Source: JASJHI01 sp033791105 (GTDB lineage Bacteria > Actinomycetota > Acidimicrobiia > Acidimicrobiales > Ilumatobacteraceae). From it: DNA of 7,423 nt. Below the pieces are notes generated by a model, which saw only the letters and a program-made list of their open reading frames with translations, was not told where the DNA came from and searched no databases. The translations under genes were made by a program, and so were the position numbers. This document shows, piece by piece, positions 1 to 6,148 of the stretch. The DNA lies in contig JASJHI010000483.1 in NCBI GenBank assembly GCA_033791105.1, forward strand, positions 1-7,423, read 5' to 3'. The number at the start of each line of letters is the position of its first letter. The first letter of the stretch is position 1.

Positions 1-1187
1 ACGAGCCGCTCGTCGACGCCGAACGCGTCGACGACATGCGCGGGGTCGAAGTCGACGTTGCGGGCAAGGGCGCGCAGCAATTGGTCGGGCGTTCCGTCGA
101 ACACCGCCGATCGCAGCATCACCCAGCGTGACGCATGCACCCGCCGCGGTGTCGGGCCGTCGGGCCGGACTACCTCGAGGAGATCTGCGATGAAGCCGCC
201 CTCGCGAAGCAGGCAGTGGATCGTTCCGACGCCGAGTTCCTCGGCGGTCCTCGACACCCAGTCGGTGAAGCCGAACATCAGCGGGCCACCGACCGTCACG
301 CCGAATTCGGCGTCGACACTCCTGTACACAGCTGCGTCGACGACCCGAGCGGCAGCGGTCGCGGTCACGCCCCCATCGTCGCCGCGGGTCGCCGAGTGGA
401 TTGCGACTTCATCGAGTACGGCTGGAGCGACGAGATCGCGGTCATCCACCGCTGCGCACACAGCGATCGCCCCCAACTCCTCGGCGGCTCGGACATCCGC
501 CACTGGATTGTCGCCGAGGTGGATCGTGCGCCCTGGGTCCGCGCCGACTTCGGAGACGACGGCGCGTAGCAGACCCGCGAACTTCGCGAGATCGCGCTCA
601 CCGGAGACGACGACCCGGTCGATCACATCAAGGGGAGCCCCAGCAGACTCGAGCAACATCCGCAGCTGCGCCTCGCCGAAGTAGGTGTCGCTGACGAGGA
701 CGGTGGTCACACCTTCGTCGTGCGCGTGCCGCAGCAGGTCGGCCACGGCACGATGGACACCGAGCGCATCGGCCTCGGTGCCGAGCTCGACGTCGAGTCC
801 GCGCTCGCGCCACTCCTCGAGCGAGCCGCCTGCCGATGATCGTTCGTGCCACCGCTCCGGCATGCATGCCCAGATCTCCTCCAGCGTGCACTCGGTGGAC
901 TCCCGAGCGTCGCGGTTGCGCTCACGCGCCTGCTGCTCGGCGACGACACGACCGTGCATGAATTGCACCGGCTCGACGAATCGGGGGAGCGCCCCGACAG
1001 CCGCCAGGCGTCGGCCGATCTCGACGAACAGATGATGTGGCTCCGCGACCGGCCGCCACACCAGTGTGTCGAACACGTCACACGTGAGGAGATCGATCTC
1101 CCCACCTGCGATCGACTCGCGCGCAGACCCGACCGGATCGCGCCGGTCGCGGGCCGCGAGGGCATGAGCGTTCGGGGCGGGGTCCAT
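1..1187 (-). CDS. HAD-superfamily hydrolase of the DVFDTL type, linked to surface glycan genes (3' end off window)
   Basis: The frame stays open for 395 codons from ATG 1187 to the window edge, so the C-terminus is missing. All four HAD motifs are visible: motif I CDVFDTL with putative nucleophile D37, motif II VSDTYF (S166), motif III lysine K202, and motif IV HLGDNPVADVRAAEELG (G225, D226, D231). At the +2 position of motif I there is F39 rather than the usual general-acid Asp, with D40 next; this is normal for the FDxFDTL subgroup. After the HAD core, a second region from about residue 297 (GPLMFGFTDW, then CLLREGGFIADLL) resembles the C-terminal part of COG5610-type proteins, which often sit in polysaccharide clusters. 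The substrate is unknown; a phosphorylated sugar or lipid intermediate is a guess. It lies 70 nt downstream of the glycosyltransferase fusion on the same strand. An in-frame ATG at 1244 would add 19 Arg/Ala-rich residues; I prefer 1187 because codon usage becomes typical from there and a TACAGT hexamer lies 10 nt upstream. Confidence 0.85.
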   Translation of the reverse strand, partial: MDPAPNAHALAARDRRDPVGSARESIAGGEIDLLTCDVFDTLVWRPVAEPHHLFVEIGRRLAAVGALPRFVEPVQFMHGRVVAEQQARERNRDARESTECTLEEIWACMPERWHERSSAGGSLEEWRERGLDVELGTEADALGVHRAVADLLRHAHDEGVTTVLVSDTYFGEAQLRMLLESAGAPLDVIDRVVVSGERDLAKFAGLLRAVVSEVGADPGRTIHLGDNPVADVRAAEELGAIAVCAAVDDRDLVAPAVLDEVAIHSATRGDDGGVTATAAARVVDAAVYRSVDAEFGVTVGGPLMFGFTDWVSRTAEELGVGTIHCLLREGGFIADLLEVVRPDGPTPRRVHASRWVMLRSAVFDGTPDQLLRALARNVDFDPAHVVDAFGVDERL

Positions 1188-1197
1188 CGCGCCGCGA

Positions 1198-1203
1198 ACT
1201 GTA
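1198..1203 (-). promoter_or_regulatory. Weak -10-like hexamer upstream of the HAD gene
   Basis: On the minus strand the 70-nt gap between the glycosyltransferase stop and the HAD start contains TACAGT (TANNNT), ending 10 nt before ATG 1187. Transcription from it would give a leader of only a few bases. No convincing -35 or Shine-Dalgarno is visible, and the gene could equally be read through from the upstream glycosyltransferase. The rest of the gap shows no hairpin or repeat that I can support. Confidence 0.25.
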
Positions 1204-1257
1204 GCGGCGGCGCGAACCGCCGGTCGGGGCCGTCGGTACGCCATTGTCGCCCGATCG

Positions 1258-3186
1258 TCAGGCGGGCCAGGGGAGCGACGGGTAACGCTCACGGATCGCG
1301 ACGGTCGCATCATCCGCAGCGAGGTTCGTCAACGAGATCATCGACCCTTCTTGCACGCGATAGCGACCGAGGATCTCACGGTGCAGCATCGCGTACCCGC
1401 CGGATTCGGCGAGGCGCAGCCACAGATCCCAGTCCTCCCAGCCGAAGACGTTGTCGTCGTCGTCCCGGTAGCCACCGAGCCGTTCCCACGACGAGCGGCG
1501 CCACATCGCCTGTGCGTCGATGTAGTTGGCGGCGCAGAGGCGCTCGACATCCCAATCGGTTGCGCCACGGATGCCGGTCGCGTCACCGAACTCCTCGAGG
1601 ATCGTGTAGGCCGCGGCGGCGTCGGGCTCGTCGAGCAGCCCCGACCGAAGTCTCGCGAGACACTCGGGGTAGAGATGGTTGTCCGCGTCGACAACCATCA
1701 CGAAGTCGCCTCGAGCTGCCGCGAATCCATCGTTGCGGGCTGCGGCGAGGCCCTCGTTGCAATCCTTCGCCAGCAAGAGGATCGCAGCGTCGGGATGCGC
1801 GCTCATGAAGCGCCGGATCGTCGCCCTCGACCCGTCGGTGGCGTGGTCCTCGACGACGATGACCTCCGCGGCGACGTCGGTCGAGGCGACGATGCTGGCG
1901 AGTGTCTCTTCGACGACGTCGGCGTAGTTGTAGACCGTGACCACGACGGACACGTCCGGCTCGATGTCCGCATGTGCCGGAGTGGACTCACGGTGGACAT
2001 GGCGGGGCTCTCCATGGCGAAGCACGCACTGCAGTGAGTCGAGGCGTCGCAACGATGCGGTGTCGGCCAATGCCAGGCGCTTGGCTCGCCGCTGGAGTTC
2101 GGCATACGGACGGAAGACCCCGAGCCGCTCGACCGGGTTGGCGACCTCGCCGTGGAAGCGCCATGAGCCGCGTCGATGCGCGCCGCTCTGCACGTGGGCG
2201 GGCAGCTCGGGGAGTACTCGCGACTCGATCTCGGCGAGCAGCGGCGCAAGTGCATCGGTGAGCGACAGGTCGACCGTGACGGCACGGTGCGCGGCGTCGA
2301 CGATGTTGTGGCGTCGTCGCTCGTCGCTCACGAGTTCGGTGATCGCGCTCGCGATGTCGTCGCCCTCAGCGCATACGAAGTGTTCGCCCGCGACCAGCGG
2401 CTCGTGTCCCACCGAAGGTTCGCTGATGACCGCGCAGCCGTTCGCCATCGCTTCGATCATGCGGACCCACTCGAAGTAGCGATCGCCGCCCGCTGCCTCG
2501 TCCGGGCTGCCCCGATGCAGGTTGAGCAGGATCTTGGACGACGCGAGGAGGTCGTACTTGTCGGCGCCGAACACCACGCCTCTCGTCACAGCGTCGACGG
2601 GTTTGTCGAACTGGAACAGCCGCAGGTCGCAACGAAGGGGATGAAGGGTGGCTGCGAGCCCGCCGAGTTGTTGTCCCCGGCGAGCGTCGAGACCGCCCAT
2701 GAACAGCACGTCGGTGTGCCGCTCGGCGTCGAGCGAGGTGCCCCTCCGATCGATGAGGTCGAGCGACCGCACGGCACCGAGCCGGAGACGTTCGGTCGTG
2801 ATGCCGTACGCACGAAGCGACTGGACGGCCAGGTCGTTGATGTCGAGTGTCAGCAGCCCGCGCCGGCACGCGTCCGCCGCGAGGTGGAACCACGGGGTTC
2901 CTGGTTGCTCGGTCCCGATGCAGATGCTCGCGGCGGCCGCCGCCTGCAGCTCGGACCGTGACGCGTCGTCGAGTTCGAAGAATTCGTGTGGTGCCACGAC
3001 CAGGTTGATCGTTCCGTCGGGCAACGGCAACTCGTCGGTGACGACTTCGGCGTGGCGGTGGGGTGCGGCCGCCTCGCACACCATGTGTGCAATGTCGGTC
3101 ATGAATCCGTTGCCGCGGGCCGAGACGAAGACCTTGACGGGTGCCCGATCGGGCGAGACGTCCCCGGCGACGGCGCGCCCGGTCAT
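1258..3186 (-). CDS. Two-domain glycosyltransferase: GT4-like domain fused to a GT2 (GT-A) domain
   Basis: A 642-residue protein, probably cytosolic or membrane-peripheral, since there is no signal peptide or membrane segment. Residues about 17-320 resemble a GT-B family 1/4 enzyme. The recognisable part is the C-terminal nucleotide-sugar lobe: DVLFMGG at 159-165, LLNLHRGSPDE at 220-230, and EAMANGCAVISEP at 245-257 followed by an EPLVAGEHF turn, as in Glyco_trans_1_2-type domains. A linker of roughly 80 residues follows. Residues about 411-610 form a GT2 domain: SVVVTVYNYADVVEETLASI (413-432), VVEDHATDGS (444-453), NEGLAAARNDG (477-487), the DxD-like D500-A-D502, and the WEDWDLW acceptor/base motif (583-589). 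GT2 domains are inverting GT-A enzymes using nucleotide-sugar donors; donor and acceptor cannot be read here. The start at 3186 has GGAG six nt upstream and shares one base with the stop of the preceding coiled-coil gene (TGATG), implying translational coupling. Two sequential sugar additions by one polypeptide is inference. Confidence 0.92.
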   Translation of the reverse strand: MTGRAVAGDVSPDRAPVKVFVSARGNGFMTDIAHMVCEAAAPHRHAEVVTDELPLPDGTINLVVAPHEFFELDDASRSELQAAAAASICIGTEQPGTPWFHLAADACRRGLLTLDINDLAVQSLRAYGITTERLRLGAVRSLDLIDRRGTSLDAERHTDVLFMGGLDARRGQQLGGLAATLHPLRCDLRLFQFDKPVDAVTRGVVFGADKYDLLASSKILLNLHRGSPDEAAGGDRYFEWVRMIEAMANGCAVISEPSVGHEPLVAGEHFVCAEGDDIASAITELVSDERRRHNIVDAAHRAVTVDLSLTDALAPLLAEIESRVLPELPAHVQSGAHRRGSWRFHGEVANPVERLGVFRPYAELQRRAKRLALADTASLRRLDSLQCVLRHGEPRHVHRESTPAHADIEPDVSVVVTVYNYADVVEETLASIVASTDVAAEVIVVEDHATDGSRATIRRFMSAHPDAAILLLAKDCNEGLAAARNDGFAAARGDFVMVVDADNHLYPECLARLRSGLLDEPDAAAAYTILEEFGDATGIRGATDWDVERLCAANYIDAQAMWRRSSWERLGGYRDDDDNVFGWEDWDLWLRLAESGGYAMLHREILGRYRVQEGSMISLTNLAADDATVAIRERYPSLPWPA

Positions 3187-3503
3187 CAGCGACTCCGGAT
3201 CGAGCGGTAGCGATCGCGCACGAGTCGCGCCAGCTTGGCCGGTGCTCGCCCGAGCTTGGCGATTCCGCGACGGATCACGCCACTCTTGTCCGGATGATGC
3301 CGCACGTCGCGGGACATCTGGATCAGCAACGTCCGCCGGCTCATCGCGGTCGGCAGGGACTCGGCGAGTTCGCGTACCCGGGCGCGCCGTTCCAGCGCCT
3401 CGGCTTGCAGGACCTCGATCGCCGCGTCGACCTCGGTGATGCGCCGCCGGAGCTCTGCATTCTCTGTGCGCAGCAGCTCGATCTCGTCGGTCGTCTCGGG
3501 CAT
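3186..3503 (-). CDS. Small coiled-coil protein with a basic C-terminal tail, function unknown
   Basis: I do not recognise a named family. The protein has 105 residues starting MPETTDEIELLRTENAEL. Residues about 6-50 are charged and heptad-like with regularly spaced Leu, Ile and Val, predicting a coiled coil. Residues about 55-105 are strongly basic (SRRTLLIQM, then RRGIAKLGRAPAKLARLVRD) and look like amphipathic helix. There is no signal peptide or hydrophobic membrane segment. The frame stays open far upstream (to 3929), but that stretch runs antisense to the plus-strand GT2 gene. The start at 3503 is chosen because a TAGCGT -10 ends 7 nt before it and the protein-like sequence begins there. 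Its stop overlaps the start of the glycosyltransferase fusion (TGATG), so the two are probably made together. A scaffold, oligomerisation or membrane-docking role for that enzyme is a guess from context and charge. Confidence 0.72.
   Translation of the reverse strand: MPETTDEIELLRTENAELRRRITEVDAAIEVLQAEALERRARVRELAESLPTAMSRRTLLIQMSRDVRHHPDKSGVIRRGIAKLGRAPAKLARLVRDRYRSIRSR
3193..3196 (-). promoter_or_regulatory. Shine-Dalgarno GGAG for the glycosyltransferase fusion
   Basis: On the minus strand GGAG lies 6 nt before ATG 3186, inside the last codons of the coiled-coil gene. This fixes the start of the fusion gene and fits coupled re-initiation at the TGATG junction. Confidence 0.6.
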
Positions 3504-3510
3504 CGGAGCA

Positions 3511-3516
3511 ACGCTA
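3511..3516 (-). promoter_or_regulatory. Leaderless-type -10 (TAGCGT) for the coiled-coil/glycosyltransferase operon
   Basis: On the minus strand TAGCGT fits TANNNT and ends exactly 7 nt before ATG 3503, so the expected transcription start falls on or next to the start codon. No Shine-Dalgarno lies in the 7-nt spacer. The -35 region is not obvious. The putative transcript would cover the coiled-coil gene, the glycosyltransferase fusion and possibly the HAD gene. Confidence 0.5.
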
Positions 3517-3545
3517 GTGGCGAGAACCTCGGCACCACAGGCCAC

Positions 3546-3551
3546 TACGAT
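3546..3551 (+). promoter_or_regulatory. Leaderless-type -10 (TACGAT) for the GT2/DUF2142 operon
   Basis: TACGAT matches the TANNNT consensus and ends 6 nt before ATG 3558, with no Shine-Dalgarno in between, so the mRNA probably begins at the start codon. It sits in the same 54-bp divergent region as the minus-strand TAGCGT box. The two -10 boxes are 29 bp apart, so the two upstream promoter regions must overlap. No clear -35 hexamer is visible. Confidence 0.5.
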
Positions 3552-3557
3552 CGCCAC

Positions 3558-4484
3558 ATGGCCGGAGTGGGGAGCCCTCATTCCGCGTCGGGGGTCGCGG
3601 GCGTGGTCATCACCCATCGAGGCCCGACGGCGATGCTCCGCCGGTGCCTCGAGTCGATCTCGCGAGCTGATGGCCCGCGCTGCACCATCGTCGTCGACAA
3701 CGGCGCGCACGCATCGGTGCCCCGCGACGACTACGGCCCCGGGGTCGGCGAGGTGCTCCGAGTCGAGAATCGAGGGTTCGGTGCGGCGTTCAATGCGGGC
3801 GTGGCACGTGTCGGGGAACTCGCCGCCGTCGCCGGCCGCGCTCCCGCGTACATCGCCCTCCTCAACGATGACGTCGAGGTCGCGATCGATTGGCTGGCGC
3901 CACTCGTGACCCAGCTCGACGGCGATCATTCCCTCGGCGCCGTACAGCCGAAGTTGCTCCTCGCCGGAACCTCACCGCCGAAGATCAACAGTCTCGGCGT
4001 CCGATTCGACGGTGCGGGGGCGGGTTCGGACATCGGATATGGCGAGGTGGACGGCACCGCGTACTCGACGTCTCGTGACATCGCTGTGTTCACCGGCGGT
4101 GCGGTGCTCTTTCGACGCGCGTTCCTCGATGATCTCGGTGGCTTCGACGAGCGCTACTTCCTCTACTACGAAGATGTCGATCTCGCCCTGCGGGGAGCCG
4201 AACGAAGCTGGCATTTCCGGTGCGAGCCGGCCAGCACCGTCGTTCACGATCAAGGCTCCTCCAGCGGTGACCTCGGTGACGAGGTCCACTACCTCCGGGA
4301 ACGCAATCGGATCTGGACCACGATCCGCTTCCGCGGAGCGACAACGGTGGGGCGATCGCTGTGGCTGTCGGCGCGTCGCGTGCGGCATCGCCCGCGCCTG
4401 GCCCACACTCGCGCTCTGGCAGCGGGTATCGCTGCCGCTCCTCGACTACTCGCCGAGCGACGCCGGGCCGGAGCGGGCCGATGA
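3558..4484 (+). CDS. GT2-family glycosyltransferase (WbbL/COG1216-like, possibly rhamnosyltransferase type)
   Basis: A 308-residue, full-length GT-A glycosyltransferase. Motifs in order: GVVITHRGPTAMLRRCLESI (15-34) as the first strand and helix of the nucleotide fold; IVVDNGA (44-50); NRGFGAAFNAG (71-81), typical of the WbbL-like subgroup; LLNDDVEV (101-108) carrying the metal/nucleotide acidic residues D104 and D105; FTGGAVLFRR (178-187); GGFDERYFLYYEDVDLALR (194-212) with the likely catalytic-base acidic cluster; and VVHDQGSS (228-235) with the family's conserved His. Such enzymes transfer a sugar from a nucleotide donor to a lipid-linked glycan on the cytosolic face. WbbL itself is a rhamnosyltransferase, but the donor cannot be inferred here. 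The frame is open back to 3141, but ATG 3558 is chosen because the GT fold begins just after it and a TACGAT box lies directly upstream. The stop overlaps the next gene by ATGA. Confidence 0.92.
   Translation: MAGVGSPHSASGVAGVVITHRGPTAMLRRCLESISRADGPRCTIVVDNGAHASVPRDDYGPGVGEVLRVENRGFGAAFNAGVARVGELAAVAGRAPAYIALLNDDVEVAIDWLAPLVTQLDGDHSLGAVQPKLLLAGTSPPKINSLGVRFDGAGAGSDIGYGEVDGTAYSTSRDIAVFTGGAVLFRRAFLDDLGGFDERYFLYYEDVDLALRGAERSWHFRCEPASTVVHDQGSSSGDLGDEVHYLRERNRIWTTIRFRGATTVGRSLWLSARRVRHRPRLAHTRALAAGIAAAPRLLAERRRAGAGR
4470..4473 (+). promoter_or_regulatory. Shine-Dalgarno GGAG for the DUF2142 gene
   Basis: GGAG lies 7 nt before ATG 4481, within the 3' end of the GT2 gene. It supports 4481 rather than the upstream in-frame ATG at 4361, whose extra 40 residues are Arg/Ser-rich and overlap the GT2 coding frame. 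Confidence 0.6.
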
Positions 4485-6142
4485 CGGACGCGACAGGGTC
4501 GACGCAGGCATCGCGCCACGAGTCGCCGGCCGGCGCTGATGGCTCCTCGGCGATCGGATCGAGATCGGTGACCGCTGCGCTCATCGGCGTGGCGCTGGTG
4601 GGCATCATGGTGTTGTCGTGGCTGCTGGCGACACCGCCGTCGGGCGGACCCGACGAACCGGCACACATGATTCGCGGCGCCGCGGTCATCCGGGGCCAAC
4701 TCGACGGCGAGCCGTCGGAGTTCTCCGCCTCCAGACGGGTGTACGAGATTCCAGGCTGGGTCGGCCATCCCGACCCGGGATGCTTCGCCTTCTTCCCGTA
4801 TGAACCAGCAGCGTGCGCGACGACCGTGCCGAGGCCCGACGGCGAAGCAGAATCCGAAACCGGGGCGTGGAAATACCAGGTGTGGGGACACCTGCTCCCC
4901 GGCGCCGGAACGCTGGCGCCCGCCTCGATCGGCACCTGGGCGGCCCGAGCGCTCGACGCCGCCCTTCCCGTGGTCGTCGTCGGGCTCGCGTTCTTCCTCG
5001 CGCTACGGCGTGGGCGGCTGATGTTCGCCGGTGTGCTGCTGGCCGTGACCCCGCTCGCGTGGTTCATGTTCGCGGTCGTCAACCCGTCCGGGCTGGTCAT
5101 CGCCGGTGGCGTCGGGCTCTGGGTGGGGCTCGCGCTGTTGGCGCGGCACCCCGACGTGCTCACGCGGTGGCTGGTCGCGGTGTCGTGGGCGTTGATGACG
5201 TTGCCGCGGAGGGACGGACTGTTGTGGGCGGTGCTCATCCTGGCGGTCGTCATGCTCGTCGATGGCGCGACGCTCCGTTCCCTGTGGCGCGGGCTCGGAC
5301 CAGGTCCGGTGGCGTTGGCGGGCACCGCGACGCTGGCGACGCTCGCGTGGGCGGCGATGAGCGACGTCACGTCGGTCGAGTTGCTTCTGCTGACGCCGTT
5401 CGTGCCGATTGCAGTCGACGCGGGACGTTGGGCCTGGAACGCGGCCTGGATGGCCGGCCACATCCGCAAGTTCGCCGCGACCATCGCCGTGGTGGCGGTT
5501 GGCGCGTTCGCGATCTATATCGTCATGGATCGCCGTGAGGGCGGATACGACGCCGACGTCATGCGCATCGTCATCGGCCGCACGGGCTTGCACCTCAATG
5601 AGGCGATCGGCATGCTGGGCTGGCTCGACACGCCGATCCCGACGTCGCTGGCGTTCGCCTGGCTCGTCGGACTCGGGGTGCTTTCAGCGGGCGCGATCGC
5701 GATCGGCGATCGGCGCCTCCTCGCGGCGGCAGGATTGATCGTCGTCACCGGTGTTCTCGCCTCGTGGGTGCTCGAGATGGCGCAGGGGGATCCGACCGGC
5801 ACGTACTGGCAGGGTCGGTATTACTTGCCCTTCCTCGTCGGGATACCGATCATGCTCGGGCGCGCCCGACTACCCGACGGCTTCTCGACACGTCTCGCGA
5901 ACGCGCTCGTTCTGCTGGCACTCGTCGTGCCGAATGTCGCATTGGCGGCAGCGATGCGACGGTGGTCCGTGGGTCTCGCCGGCTCGATGTTTCCGTGGGA
6001 CTGGAACACCTACAACAGCCCGGTGCCGCCGGTCGTACTGCTCGCGATGAGCGTCGCTGCCTCGGTCGGCCTGTGGACGTGGGCCCGGCGTCTCACTCCG
6101 ACATCGACCGGAATCGTCGCGCCGGGTGAGGTTCGCGAGTGA
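4481..6142 (+). CDS. DUF2142-type multi-spanning membrane protein, candidate GT-C-like lipid-linked sugar transferase
   Basis: A 553-residue integral membrane protein with a hydrophilic 28-residue N-terminus and about 11-13 hydrophobic segments (for example near 31-50, 162-175, 180-200, 204-222, 246-262, 275-292, 331-349, 387-408, 412-432, 472-492 and 515-535). The first segment is followed by TPPSGGPDEPAHMIRGAAVI (51-70), the hallmark start of DUF2142 proteins, and a long extracytoplasmic loop up to about 160. The WQGRYYLPFL motif (443-452) near the C-terminus is also typical. DUF2142 proteins occur in cell-envelope glycan loci and their topology resembles GT-C transferases, which use polyprenyl-phosphate sugars and carry acidic residues in the first outer loop. 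D58/E59 sit in that place here. Catalytic function is inference; the domain is formally uncharacterised. It overlaps the GT2 gene by ATGA, so the two are probably co-translated. Confidence 0.88.
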   Translation: MTDATGSTQASRHESPAGADGSSAIGSRSVTAALIGVALVGIMVLSWLLATPPSGGPDEPAHMIRGAAVIRGQLDGEPSEFSASRRVYEIPGWVGHPDPGCFAFFPYEPAACATTVPRPDGEAESETGAWKYQVWGHLLPGAGTLAPASIGTWAARALDAALPVVVVGLAFFLALRRGRLMFAGVLLAVTPLAWFMFAVVNPSGLVIAGGVGLWVGLALLARHPDVLTRWLVAVSWALMTLPRRDGLLWAVLILAVVMLVDGATLRSLWRGLGPGPVALAGTATLATLAWAAMSDVTSVELLLLTPFVPIAVDAGRWAWNAAWMAGHIRKFAATIAVVAVGAFAIYIVMDRREGGYDADVMRIVIGRTGLHLNEAIGMLGWLDTPIPTSLAFAWLVGLGVLSAGAIAIGDRRLLAAAGLIVVTGVLASWVLEMAQGDPTGTYWQGRYYLPFLVGIPIMLGRARLPDGFSTRLANALVLLALVVPNVALAAAMRRWSVGLAGSMFPWDWNTYNSPVPPVVLLAMSVAASVGLWTWARRLTPTSTGIVAPGEVRE

Positions 6143-6148
6143 ACGCGA

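Noticed and set aside
58..684. 208-codon plus-strand Ser/Arg-rich frame
   Set aside because: Opposite strand of the HAD gene, whose motifs are unambiguous.
1453..1464. Short GTC trinucleotide run
   Set aside because: Encodes a four-Asp stretch before the WEDWDLW motif of the glycosyltransferase; too short to call a repeat element.
846..1808. 320-codon plus-strand open frame
   Set aside because: Arg-rich shadow crossing the HAD gene, the gap and the glycosyltransferase fusion; both overlapped genes have clear family motifs on the other strand.
1351..2961. Plus-strand frames at 1351-2037 and 2176-2961
   Set aside because: Antisense to the well-supported glycosyltransferase fusion, with no recognisable domain.
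3141..3557. Upstream extension of the GT2 gene by 139 codons
   Set aside because: It runs antisense through the coiled-coil gene, lacks fold-like sequence, and a -10 box sits directly before ATG 3558.
3504..3929. Upstream extension of the coiled-coil gene on the minus strand
   Set aside because: Overlaps the GT2 gene antisense and reads as Arg/Asp-rich non-protein-like sequence; the TAGCGT box favours 3503.
4090..5484. 464-codon antisense open frame on the minus strand
   Set aside because: It lies opposite the GT2 and DUF2142 genes, has low-complexity Ser/Thr/Pro/Arg composition with no motif, and is explained by high GC suppressing stops.
5693..5715. Cluster of GATC and a GCGATCGC octamer
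   Set aside because: Falls in codons for Ala-Ile-Gly-Asp-Arg in the membrane protein; CGATCG-type words are common across this window.
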